From IMG/VR virus record IMGVR_UViG_3300047558_000027, positions 1 through 49,863 of that record: a stretch of DNA of 49,863 nucleotides; one strand, 5' to 3'. Under the pieces are notes generated by a model, which was not told the origin of the DNA, did no database searches, and worked only from the letters and a program-made list of their open reading frames with translations. The translations under genes were made by a program, and so were the position numbers. Source of the stretch: a virus. Each line of letters starts with the position of its first letter. Position 1 is the stretch's first letter. Positions 39,454 through 47,253 of this stretch are shown here, one piece after another.

Positions 39454-39890
39454 TACATCCCAGCTAGGAATTTCTTCCACTCAACTGCAGTTTTAATTTG
39501 CCAGTCTCTTGCTTTAATTTGACCAAGGACTGACTCAAGGAAATATATCATTGTTTCTAGGTAATCAATTTTTACCTTCAATGTATTTAGTTCAGTATCA
39601 CCAGATAGAAATTCATCCATCTCATTCTTTAAAGGTTTAACACCTTGCCATTGTTCCCAACCCAAAGCAATTAATTCATCACGTGATAGTTCTCCACGAT
39701 ATAAACGGAATTTGTTTTTACGGAGAATGTTGTGGTCAGAACTCAACTTAGTGTGTTTGAGTTTGACATTGACAAGTAACTTTAAATACTTGGCGTGGAG
39801 TTTGGGGGTTGCTGTGGTAGTTTCACCGAGATAGTTATCATCTATCTCGCAATCAGTTTCCCACATTTCTTGAAGTTGTTCGATGTTCAT
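39453..39890 (-). CDS. uvsY: UvsY recombination mediator
   Basis: A 145-residue helical protein. The opening MNIEQLQEMWETDCEID, KLHAKYLKLLVNVKLK, KFRLYRGELSRDE and the C-terminal LESVLGQIKARDWQIKTAVEWKKFLAG match UvsY. It loads UvsX onto single-stranded DNA covered by gp32. It is adjacent to uvsW as in T4. Promoter at 39912-39940. Confidence 0.92.
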   Translation of the reverse strand: MNIEQLQEMWETDCEIDDNYLGETTTATPKLHAKYLKLLVNVKLKHTKLSSDHNILRKNKFRLYRGELSRDELIALGWEQWQGVKPLKNEMDEFLSGDTELNTLKVKIDYLETMIYFLESVLGQIKARDWQIKTAVEWKKFLAGM

Positions 39891-39911
39891 AATATCCTCA
39901 CTTGTTACATC

Positions 39912-39940
39912 ATTATACTACAAATCTGCAATAAAAGCAA
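39912..39940 (-). promoter_or_regulatory. Sigma70-like promoter (TTGCTT-17-TATAAT)
   Basis: Minus strand -35 TTGCTT (39935-39940), 17-bp spacer and -10 TATAAT (39912-39917), in the gap between the virion module and uvsY. It marks the switch from late to early-type control. Confidence 0.8.
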
Positions 39941-39947
39941 ATTTAAA

Positions 39948-40466
39948 TTATGTAAACTTGAAATGTCCAAATCTAAAGGTTGCAGAACCTACTACGTAGT
40001 TAACACCTTCATTAGTGGATGCAAATGTAATTGAATCTAGTGTTGTTGGGAACGCATCATAGAAAGTGATAGTTCTTACAACATTATTGTTTGAGTCAAG
40101 AATCTCTAGGGTCGCATCAGAATAGTTTTTCGCAAGTTCATCGTATTGTGTAGTGTCGCCAGCTAAGAAGGTAACATACTGATCATATGACTCAGGGAAA
40201 CCAAGAGCAACAATCCAGTTATACAATACATTATAGTTTAACATTTCTTCATCAACTAAGAATTGAATCTGAAGAGAGTCATATGTCAACGCATCACCTG
40301 GAACTGGGTTAGTAGCGAAAGGTGTTGAGAATGTTGGCTCACCAAGAGTAATCCCTGGGAGGTTTGCTTGTTGACAATAAAATGCGATGTCTGCTGCTTT
40401 CGAAATGGTAAAGTTAAAACCATTCGGAGAGAGTGGACTCAAATTCGAAGAAGATGGAATTGGCAT
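39948..40466 (-). CDS. Tail-tube-like virion protein
   Basis: A 172-residue protein. NGFNFTISKAADIAFYCQQANLPGITLGEP, then LQIQFLVDEEMLNYNVLYNWIVALGFP and the terminal YVVGSATFRFGHFKF, resemble the gp19/gp54 tail-tube family of T4-like phages. The true gp19 is at 46630-47217, so this may be a baseplate tube-initiator or other tube-fold structural protein. It sits in late genes after the capsid gene. Confidence 0.65.
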   Translation of the reverse strand: MPIPSSSNLSPLSPNGFNFTISKAADIAFYCQQANLPGITLGEPTFSTPFATNPVPGDALTYDSLQIQFLVDEEMLNYNVLYNWIVALGFPESYDQYVTFLAGDTTQYDELAKNYSDATLEILDSNNNVVRTITFYDAFPTTLDSITFASTNEGVNYVVGSATFRFGHFKFT

Positions 40467-40615
40467 TATGGGTGTTGTAGTGGTACTAGGTTGTTAATGT
40501 CTTCACCTACTGGTGGAGTCAATGGAACCAAGTTGTTAATGTCTTCACCTACTGGTGGAGTCAATGGAACTAGATCTTCTGGTTTTACTACTGGAATATC
40601 TGGTGGGTTTGGCAT
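40466..40615 (-). CDS. Small Pro-rich protein with tandem repeats
   Basis: A 49-residue frame that I read directly (MPNPPDIPVVKPEDLVPLTPP...). A 14-residue unit N-N-L-V-P-L-T-P-P-V-G-E-D-I occurs almost twice, with a third partial copy N-N-L-V-P-L at the end. It has a strong AAAGGAG ribosome site, and its stop overlaps the next ATG (TAATG). Likely an extended, polyproline-like peptide or linker in the virion. Function unknown. Confidence 0.7.
   Translation of the reverse strand: MPNPPDIPVVKPEDLVPLTPPVGEDINNLVPLTPPVGEDINNLVPLQHP
40490..40573. repeat. Two tandem 42-bp repeats
   Basis: Unit 1 at 40490-40531 and unit 2 at 40532-40573 are nearly identical (start GTTGTTAATGTCTTCACC). They encode the repeated 14-residue block of the Pro-rich protein. 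The short unit number and in-frame length argue against CRISPR. Confidence 0.9.
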
Positions 40616-40635
40616 TATAATCTCCTTTATTTGTA

Positions 40636-40643
40636 TATTTAGT
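40636..40643 (-). promoter_or_regulatory. Late-promoter-like octamer ACTAAATA
   Basis: Minus strand ACTAAATA, 20-odd bases before the ATG of the Pro-rich protein and directly after the capsid-gene terminator. It differs from the T4 late consensus TATAAATA at two positions; the same octamer precedes the tail sheath gene. Confidence 0.45.
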
Positions 40644-40648
40644 AAATG

Positions 40649-40675
40649 AAAAAAGGGGAACCGAAGTTCCCCTTT
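40649..40675 (-). terminator. Terminator after a late gene, TTCG tetraloop
   Basis: Ten-base perfect stem AAAGGGGAAC / GTTCCCCTTT with TTCG loop (40652-40675), followed by TTT on the minus strand. It lies just downstream of the major capsid gene stop on the template order, ending the highly expressed capsid transcript. Confidence 0.85.
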
Positions 40676-40706
40676 GAAATACCTATCTTACGTAGGTTTC
40701 TAACTA

Positions 40707-41990
40707 TTACATCAAGTTAGCAACTTTAACACGACGGTAGTAGTAGTTTTCGTTAGCAGTCAAGCCACCTGAACCATCCAATGAAACGAATGGGTTAGCA
40801 ACCATGCCATAACGAGTCTTGAAGCCAATCTTTGGTTGGAAGCTGTTTGGATCAACAGCACGAACCATTTGTAGAGGCACGTATGGGCAGTAGAACAAGC
40901 CAGCGTCAAAAGCAGAAGCGCCTTTGTAGCCAACAACGAAGAACTGAGTAGCAGATACGTTAGAAGTATATGGGTCAACATACACTTTGTACTTGCCGTT
41001 TAGAACACCAGCGAAAGTAGTGCTTGTATCATCAACAGTTAGGTTGTTCTTACCAGACAAGCCAGAAGAATAATCCAACACGCCAGCCATTGCTAGAGCA
41101 GAAGCAACGTCAGCTGAAGTGATGATAAAGTTACCACGACCACGACGAGTTTGTTGACCGATAGCGTTTGCTTCACGTTCGATTTGGAACATCAAGCCTT
41201 TGAACTTCTCAACAGACCAACGACCATTAGAGTCAGTGTCTAGGTCGAAAGTACCAGCAGTAGTAGTACCAACTTGAGCACCTGCCTTAGCAGTAGTGTA
41301 AACAGTACGAACAACTTCACGGTTGATTTCAGCAAGGATCTCAGTAGAGAGAATGTTGCTCAATTCGCCTTCAGCGTCAAGACCATGAACAGCCTTCAAG
41401 TCTTGAGCCAATTCAACAGAGTATTCTGCCTTCAAAGCACGAGTCTTTGCAGTAACAGAAGTCTTCTCGATGCTGAATGCCATTTGACCGAAAGAACCAT
41501 CACCTTGACCACCTTGGCCAAGACGTTCAGCTGCAGAAGTAGCCAAACCAGAACCAGTAGTTTCAGAACCACCGAAGTCAAAAGTACCAGAGTGAGTACC
41601 AGTACCAGCGAAGTCTGTGTCAGCTTCGTTGAACAATGCTTCAGTACCACCTTGAGTAGAGTAGCGTGACTTCATTGCGAAGATCAAGCCAGTAGGTTGA
41701 GTCATTGGTTGAACGCCAGCGATATCGTAAGCGATCAATTGTGGCATAGCACGACGAACCAAGCTGATCAACACTGGATCAAACTTAGCAACACCGCCTG
41801 TGTCTGGGTATGAACCAACGCTGTTAGTAGGAGCAGCTTCGAACAATGCTTCAGCTTGCTTGCCCATTTCGCGTTCTTGGTTCTCTAGAAGAACAGCAGT
41901 AACTTCCTTACGGTAGTTATCTTGAATTGGAGCAGAACCCTCGTGATTGAGGATTGGTGCCCATTTTTCCATTAATTGTTTGCGATCCAT
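40707..41990 (-). CDS. 23: Major capsid protein, T4 gp23-like
   Basis: A 427-residue capsid precursor. The N-terminal propeptide (MDRKQLMEKWAPILNHEG) and the L-F-E/A sequence at residues 49-52 give a predicted gp21 protease cut after Glu51. VRRAMPQLIAYDIAGVQPMTQPTGLIFAMKSRY is the gp23 signature, and VQPMTQPTG lies in the HK97-fold N-arm. The C-terminus (NPFVSLDGSGGLTANENYYYRRVKVANLM) is typical. It forms the head shell hexamers. Confidence 0.97.
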   Translation of the reverse strand: MDRKQLMEKWAPILNHEGSAPIQDNYRKEVTAVLLENQEREMGKQAEALFEAAPTNSVGSYPDTGGVAKFDPVLISLVRRAMPQLIAYDIAGVQPMTQPTGLIFAMKSRYSTQGGTEALFNEADTDFAGTGTHSGTFDFGGSETTGSGLATSAAERLGQGGQGDGSFGQMAFSIEKTSVTAKTRALKAEYSVELAQDLKAVHGLDAEGELSNILSTEILAEINREVVRTVYTTAKAGAQVGTTTAGTFDLDTDSNGRWSVEKFKGLMFQIEREANAIGQQTRRGRGNFIITSADVASALAMAGVLDYSSGLSGKNNLTVDDTSTTFAGVLNGKYKVYVDPYTSNVSATQFFVVGYKGASAFDAGLFYCPYVPLQMVRAVDPNSFQPKIGFKTRYGMVANPFVSLDGSGGLTANENYYYRRVKVANLM

Positions 41991-42014
41991 TTGGATTTTT
42001 CCTTTTTTAAATTT

Positions 42015-43037
42015 TTATTTGTTGAGAACTGATAGATATGCTGACATTTTTGGGTCAACATTCTTAGTCACAGCTTCAGTAATAACTTCAACTGGAGTGT
42101 CAGTAACAACAGATTGTACACCTGATGTAGTAGTCTTAGTGAAATAAGATTCACGGATAGTCTTAATCTTAGTCTCGAAAGATTCAGAACCTTCGAAAGC
42201 AACTTCTTCAACTAGGCTAGTGAACTTTTCAGATTCAGTAGCAGTCAAACCTTCGCTAACAGTCTTAATGATTTCGTTACGCTTTGCTTCGTTAACAGTT
42301 TTTGTCAACTCAACATTAGCAGCAACTTGCTCATTAATCTTAGATTCTAGTTCAGCAATTGTTTCTTCCATTTCGCCAAGTAGGTCATACTTTTCTTCTG
42401 GAATATCAATATAGTGTTCTTCGAATAGACCTTTCAATCCACCGACGAAACCTTCAAGAATATCAGACTTAATACCACGCTCAAGGGCAATTTCATTCTG
42501 TTCCATCCACTGCTCAGCAATATAGCCGAGATATCCATCAACTTGTTCAACAATACCCTCAATTTGTTCAGCAACAGTAGTAGCTACTTTTGCTTCAAAC
42601 TCTTCTTCTAAACGAGCAACTTCAGCAGTTACACGTGACATAACAGCTGCTTCAAAAATAGTAGCTGCTTTTGTTTTGAATTCTTCAGATAGATCATCAG
42701 TGCCAAACATAGCATCTAGATCTTCTTTCATGCCTTTAACAGCATTACCCTTACGAACTGGAGACTGGTCACCATTGTGTGGGTTCATAGAACCGCTTGG
42801 TGCTTGCTCAGCTTCTTTTTCTTTGTCCACATTATTGCGGGCATTGTCTGGGTTTGGTGTTTCGCCACCATTTGGAACTGCGTTACCTTGGCGAATAACA
42901 GCTTGGTCACCAGCAGCTGCTCCGTCTTTACCAGAGTCTTGGCCACCTTCTTTACCAGCAAATTTTGCTTCATTAACTTCTGCTTGCTTTGCTTTAGACT
43001 CTGCTAAAATTTCAGCGATTTTTTGTTCGATTGACAT
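42015..43037 (-). CDS. 22: Prohead scaffolding protein, T4 gp22-like
   Basis: A 340-residue Glu/Lys/Ala-rich helical protein between protease and capsid genes. The N-terminal third is Gly/Asn/Asp/Gln rich and probably unstructured; the rest is coiled coil. T4-type cleavage motifs are visible (for example TIFE/A near 127 and ILAE/S near 13), fitting degradation by gp21 during maturation. A TATAAATA late promoter lies 32 bases upstream. Confidence 0.9.
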   Translation of the reverse strand: MSIEQKIAEILAESKAKQAEVNEAKFAGKEGGQDSGKDGAAAGDQAVIRQGNAVPNGGETPNPDNARNNVDKEKEAEQAPSGSMNPHNGDQSPVRKGNAVKGMKEDLDAMFGTDDLSEEFKTKAATIFEAAVMSRVTAEVARLEEEFEAKVATTVAEQIEGIVEQVDGYLGYIAEQWMEQNEIALERGIKSDILEGFVGGLKGLFEEHYIDIPEEKYDLLGEMEETIAELESKINEQVAANVELTKTVNEAKRNEIIKTVSEGLTATESEKFTSLVEEVAFEGSESFETKIKTIRESYFTKTTTSGVQSVVTDTPVEVITEAVTKNVDPKMSAYLSVLNK

Positions 43038-43068
43038 CGTTTTCTCCTAACTGGATAGTTCTATGATT

Positions 43069-43076
43069 TATTTATA
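43069..43076 (-). promoter_or_regulatory. T4-type late promoter TATAAATA
   Basis: Exact TATAAATA octamer on the minus strand, 32 bases before the gp22 ATG, in the gap after gp21. It is the best match to the T4 late consensus in the window and agrees with the presence of gp55 and gp45. It would boost scaffold and capsid transcription. Confidence 0.8.
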
Positions 43077-43078
43077 TT

Positions 43079-43732
43079 TTATCTGATTTTACTCAGAAAG
43101 TGTTGGAAAGCCTGAATCTTTGCTTCCTCTAGATTTCTAGAAGAAGTTTTCTTAATGAAAGATTTTACCTCTTCAATATTTTGTTCCACAAACTTTCCAT
43201 CAACAAATATCCATTCCTTACCTTCCATAATGCCACGTACGTAAGCATCAGGAGCCGAAGGATCAGCAACGATATCAGCTGCGGTTGACAGCATGAAATC
43301 GTCTTGAACAACATTGATACCCTCATTATTCATTTTGAGAGATCCCATTGCTCTTGAAGAAACACCAAGGTTAGCGCCACCATCTAAAAGACCACGAGCG
43401 ATTTGTCCCATTGGGGTTTCTAAAATTTTTGCTTTACCAATATAGTTAGTGCCTTCTTTACGAAGATCAACGATCAAGTGGGACACTCGATCAAGGTTAA
43501 TTCCTGGACCATCTGGATGTCCAAGTTCACCATAAGCACGATTATTGGCAACAGCCTCTTTCATGTAGCGTGAAACTTCACGGTCCATAATACCTTCTTT
43601 GTACATGCGACCATTACGATTAACTAATTCTGATTGAAGGAAAACACCTTCGATAAAGTATTGTTTACCTTTACCTAGTTTTTCTTCAACAATAAGTCTT
43701 GTCTCTTCGACTGTTTCTCTAATAAGTTTCAT
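43079..43732 (-). CDS. 21: Prohead maturation protease, T4 gp21-like
   Basis: A 217-residue serine protease. GELGHPDGP carries His72, and GVSSRAMG carries the nucleophile Ser125 or Ser126, in the spacing of the gp21/U9-type prohead proteases. IEGVFLQSELVNRNGRMY opens the fold. It cleaves capsid, scaffold and core proteins after L/I-x-E sequences. Confidence 0.94.
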   Translation of the reverse strand: MKLIRETVEETRLIVEEKLGKGKQYFIEGVFLQSELVNRNGRMYKEGIMDREVSRYMKEAVANNRAYGELGHPDGPGINLDRVSHLIVDLRKEGTNYIGKAKILETPMGQIARGLLDGGANLGVSSRAMGSLKMNNEGINVVQDDFMLSTAADIVADPSAPDAYVRGIMEGKEWIFVDGKFVEQNIEEVKSFIKKTSSRNLEEAKIQAFQHFLSKIR

Positions 43733-43734
43733 AG

Positions 43735-44196
43735 TTATACCTTATCTGGTGAGCCACTGGCAGTAGTAGAAGCGCCAACACGAGTAGGATCGTCATAAGC
43801 ACCGTAAGTAGCATCTTCAACTTTAGTATCCCAACCTTGGATTTTACGTAAAGTAATATAACCTGTTACTGGCTTAGCAGCATCGTTAACAACAACGATG
43901 TCAGCAGTGTTGTTAGTGCTATCGCTAATACCATATTGTGTTAGATCTAACACTGGAGCATTTTCTGGGGCGCAAGAAATAATATTCTTACCGCTTCGTG
44001 TAATACGAGTACCAGCACCGTCAGCGCCAGTAGCGATAAAACGAACGATATTAACTTTTGGCGTATCACTGTTTCTTGCTTGAGTAGAAGCAGCTAAGTC
44101 AGCGATAGTGATTGTGCCAGATTCAGCAGCGACTGTGTCGAAGTGAATGATAGTTTCTTGGTTTGTATTACGAACTGTTGTAAATAGGACAGCCAT
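43735..44196 (-). CDS. Conserved virion-module hypothetical protein
   Basis: A 153-residue beta-rich, Thr/Ala-rich protein (MAVLFTTVRNTNQETIIHFDT...). I associate it with structural genes of aquatic T4-like phages between prohead core and protease. It may be a head decoration or head-associated protein. No catalytic motif. Confidence 0.7.
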   Translation of the reverse strand: MAVLFTTVRNTNQETIIHFDTVAAESGTITIADLAASTQARNSDTPKVNIVRFIATGADGAGTRITRSGKNIISCAPENAPVLDLTQYGISDSTNNTADIVVVNDAAKPVTGYITLRKIQGWDTKVEDATYGAYDDPTRVGASTTASGSPDKV

Positions 44197-44198
44197 TT

Positions 44199-44744
44199 TT
44201 ATTCCTCTATTTGTTCAAGCACATGAAAGAAGTTCTCTTTTGAATCTCTCATATACTCGATAATCTCTGTTTGATTACCTAATAACTTATTTAGGCGATC
44301 TTGCGTTTCTTCGTTAATCGCTACAATGCTTTCATCAGCAAGCACATAATGCAGCTTACCTTCAACGATACGATCTAATTTATTTAAAGAGCGAATTTTT
44401 TGAACGACTGGATCTACGCTAAAAATGTTTGAAGAAGCAAGTTCTAAGTATGACTCTATTAATGTATCAGTAACTTTAATATTGTGATGTTCTTTGATAA
44501 TGCTAGCAACTGTATTTTCCGAAATTTCTTGATATGTATCTTTTGCTACTTTTTCTGCTAGCTGATGTGTATCGTAATCTTCTTTAATATGTTTTCTTGC
44601 TTCTTCAATAGTTTTAAACTTAGTTGTTAAACCATTAATTAAAACTTCTCCTGAGTCAGCCTGTTCGATTAACTGACCATACGATCTAACACTTTCAACA
44701 ATGTTAGATTTTCTAAGAGAAGATTTAAATTCGTAATAACGCAT
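44199..44744 (-). CDS. Prohead core protein (gp68 position)
   Basis: A 181-residue protein from ATG 44744 (MRYYEFKSSLRKSN), chosen because the longer frame overlaps the neighbouring gene. It is charged and helical throughout (QLAEKVAKDTYQEISENTVASIIKEHHNI). T4 has core protein gp68 here, before gp21, so an analogous role is plausible; sequence similarity is not evident to me. Confidence 0.6.
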   Translation of the reverse strand: MRYYEFKSSLRKSNIVESVRSYGQLIEQADSGEVLINGLTTKFKTIEEARKHIKEDYDTHQLAEKVAKDTYQEISENTVASIIKEHHNIKVTDTLIESYLELASSNIFSVDPVVQKIRSLNKLDRIVEGKLHYVLADESIVAINEETQDRLNKLLGNQTEIIEYMRDSKENFFHVLEQIEE

Positions 44745-44745
44745 A

Positions 44746-45003
44746 TTAACAAGCTGCTTTAGATTTTTTCTTTTTATCTTTGCTAGAAACATCACCAGCG
44801 CCAGCGCCACCACCATCAGGTTGCTCAGGATCCCATGCTTCTTCAACAACTGCTTCTGGTGTCTTAAACATGTTCTGAGCAACTGTAGTACGCATATCTT
44901 CTAAGCGAGTAGAAATTTTATCTGCCATAACATCATTGAAAGAACTTTCAATTGCCATAGCATCTTTGCTCATAATAGCCTGTACTAAATCTAGTGTTGA
45001 CAT
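44746..45003 (-). CDS. 67: Prohead core protein, T4 gp67-like
   Basis: An 85-residue protein. MSTLDLVQAIMSKDAMAIESSFNDVMADKISTRLEDMRTTVAQNMF matches the small prohead core proteins that follow the portal gene in T4-like phages. A Gly-rich linker and a Lys-rich tail follow. It is part of the scaffold core and is removed during head maturation. Confidence 0.75.
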   Translation of the reverse strand: MSTLDLVQAIMSKDAMAIESSFNDVMADKISTRLEDMRTTVAQNMFKTPEAVVEEAWDPEQPDGGGAGAGDVSSKDKKKKSKAAC

Positions 45004-45012
45004 AATATCTCC

Positions 45013-46605
45013 TTATTGGTTATTCGGTTGTGGCGCATCAGCGATAGGGGCTTCAAGTGCTTGTGGCGCATTTGCTTGAAGGAAGTTCTGTTGCGCAGCT
45101 TGAGTAGCTGCAGCCATTTCGCCAGTTCGTTCGGCATTAGACATATGGTATTCTTCTTCACCATCCATCTGTTCTTGCATCTCTTCAATTTCATCTTCAG
45201 ATAATTGTAGCACATTTCTACGCACCCAATCCATAGAATAGAAACGACCGAGATAAGGTTCAATTTGTTGTAACAATGCGATACGGTTACCAAGAACTTC
45301 AGCATTCATTAACTCAGCGTAATGATTATCCTGAACAAAGTTGTAACGGATATCTTGTTTAATCTCGTCCCATTCTTCAGGGCGCATAATATTAGCAGCG
45401 ACTAATTGTACACGCAATGCTTCTGTGAATATAGTAGCAAACTTGTTACGTAAACGAATAATAAATTTATGGAACTTAACTTCATCGCGACTAATTTCTT
45501 GAGCACGACCTATGCTAAATCCTTGTTGTTCTTGAAGGCGACCAATAGGCACATTCAATGAACGATATAACTTCTGCTGGAAATATTCAATATCTTGGAT
45601 CTCGCCTAAGTTTTGACCACCTGGAAGAGTAGTAATCTCAGTACCCTTACCACCTTCACGACGTGGCATCCAGAAGTCTTCCATCATTGATAGATGGCGA
45701 CGATCATCGCGAACTTCTCCAGTTGTTGCATCATAAACAATCTTATTACGGAACTTGTTCATAATGTCATTGACATATTGTTCCGCTTTGATTTTAGGTA
45801 AGTTACCTACATCAACATAAAATATTCTGCGCTCAGGAGCACGACTAATACGATAGATGACTAAACTGTCTTCAATCATCTTTAGCTGGTTAGTTGGTTT
45901 GATTGCTTTATGTAGATATGACATCATCATACCAGTGTTAGCATCCATATAACCAGAAGGAACATAAACTACTGAATCAAGCGATAACTTAACACCTTGA
46001 GTAGTCTGCTCAGTAATTCCTTTGTCATTGTAGAGGTAATATTCTTGAACCTCTTTAACAACTTCAACTCCCTGAGGAGTTCTTGACTTAATTACGTTTT
46101 TGATTTTACGAATTTTACGTGGATCAATATAACGCAATTCTTGAATACCTGCTTTTAGATTTTTCTCATCTAAAAGGATATGATAGTACAAACGACCATC
46201 AACATACCATGAGCGGAAGATATCATGTCCACGCTCACTGAATTTTAACAACTTTAGAATCTTGTTGAACTCAACACGAATCTTTTCTTTAATTGTATCA
46301 GATAACTCAGTGTCATCTAAATTAATAGTAACTGTTTGGTCTTCTTCATCATAAACGATTGCTTCGCCAACGATATCTTCAATAGCACCATCACAGTCAC
46401 TATACGTAGCAACTTCACGGTAACGACGGATTAAATCATTTTCATTCTTGATGATACCATCAAGATCCATGACCATGCCGTAGTACCCACCAGCATTTAC
46501 GCCAGTGTTTACTACGGTAGATCCGTCAGAAGGGCTTGGGCTGACAATACTGTCTAATGGCTTGTCGTCCTTCTTACGTAATATCTCGAATCCAAATAAT
46601 TGCAT
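45013..46605 (-). CDS. 20: Portal protein, T4 gp20-like
   Basis: A 530-residue portal vertex protein. IIKNENDLIRRYREVATYSDCDGAIEDIVGEAIVYD and RRIFYVDVGNLPKIKAEQYV, DFWMPRREGGKGTEITTLPGG and QDIEYFQQKLYRSLNVPIGRL are the family landmarks. Length matches T4 gp20 (524). The last 50 residues are Glu/Met/Gln/Ala rich. It forms the dodecameric ring through which DNA is packaged. Confidence 0.97.
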   Translation of the reverse strand: MQLFGFEILRKKDDKPLDSIVSPSPSDGSTVVNTGVNAGGYYGMVMDLDGIIKNENDLIRRYREVATYSDCDGAIEDIVGEAIVYDEEDQTVTINLDDTELSDTIKEKIRVEFNKILKLLKFSERGHDIFRSWYVDGRLYYHILLDEKNLKAGIQELRYIDPRKIRKIKNVIKSRTPQGVEVVKEVQEYYLYNDKGITEQTTQGVKLSLDSVVYVPSGYMDANTGMMMSYLHKAIKPTNQLKMIEDSLVIYRISRAPERRIFYVDVGNLPKIKAEQYVNDIMNKFRNKIVYDATTGEVRDDRRHLSMMEDFWMPRREGGKGTEITTLPGGQNLGEIQDIEYFQQKLYRSLNVPIGRLQEQQGFSIGRAQEISRDEVKFHKFIIRLRNKFATIFTEALRVQLVAANIMRPEEWDEIKQDIRYNFVQDNHYAELMNAEVLGNRIALLQQIEPYLGRFYSMDWVRRNVLQLSEDEIEEMQEQMDGEEEYHMSNAERTGEMAAATQAAQQNFLQANAPQALEAPIADAPQPNNQ

Positions 46606-46629
46606 TATATAAGACCTTCAGTTTATTAA

Positions 46630-47217
46630 TTAAAGTGGGAACGAACCAACTGGAGTGTCAATAGAAACATTAACACCGAAGCCAGCAGCTGCACCAGTAG
46701 CAGAAGTGAAGAAGTTGTATTGGAACTCCACGTCAAACTGTTCAATAGCGTTTTGTTGCTCGTAATCTAAACCAATAGCAGAGATGCTAGTTGGGTAAGC
46801 ATCAATGAAATTGTAAGTCTTAATAATTGCGCCAGCACGATCTAGTTGATGAACAGCTAGGTCTACTTGGTAGTCAGAAGGGTTAACACGACCATCAGTA
46901 GTGTTATAGTTCTGGATACCAGATTGCCATTGCTCTAGTGCGTTACGGATACCGAAAGTAGTATCGTTGTAAATTGTCACAGTCCATGGTTGGAATGTAC
47001 GCTCACCAGCAAAGTTAACAGGGCGACCACGATATAGAACACCAATGTTCTCGATAGTGGAAGCAGGTAACTGAGCAGCTTTACACAAGAACTGTGCACG
47101 CTGACCAGCTACTTGACCCAATGTAACAAAACTTGGGAATGTAAGTTCAACACGGAATTGGTTTGGGCGAGCACCGCCACCCAACATCTGCGCTTTAAAA
47201 TCAGCAATATTTGCCAT
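46630..47217 (-). CDS. 19: Tail tube protein, T4 gp19-like
   Basis: A 195-residue protein. RPNQFRVELTFPSFVTLGQVAGQRAQFLCKAAQLPASTI and RPVNFAGERTFQPWTVTIYNDTTFGIRNALEQW are typical of T4-group tail tube subunits. Directly after the sheath gene, as in T4. An AATAAATA late-type octamer lies 23 bases upstream. Confidence 0.94.
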   Translation of the reverse strand: MANIADFKAQMLGGGARPNQFRVELTFPSFVTLGQVAGQRAQFLCKAAQLPASTIENIGVLYRGRPVNFAGERTFQPWTVTIYNDTTFGIRNALEQWQSGIQNYNTTDGRVNPSDYQVDLAVHQLDRAGAIIKTYNFIDAYPTSISAIGLDYEQQNAIEQFDVEFQYNFFTSATGAAAGFGVNVSIDTPVGSFPL

Positions 47218-47239
47218 TTAATTCTCCTTTGTTCTCTTT

Positions 47240-47247
47240 TATTTATT
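47240..47247 (-). promoter_or_regulatory. Late-promoter-like octamer AATAAATA
   Basis: Minus strand AATAAATA (7 of 8 bases of TATAAATA) in the gap before the tail tube gene, followed by a strong AAGGAG ribosome site. Confidence 0.5.
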
Positions 47248-47253
47248 ATCTAA

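Noticed and set aside
40490-40573. Possible CRISPR or repeat array
   Set aside because: Only two contiguous 42-bp units without spacers, in frame with a small protein; it is a coding tandem repeat.
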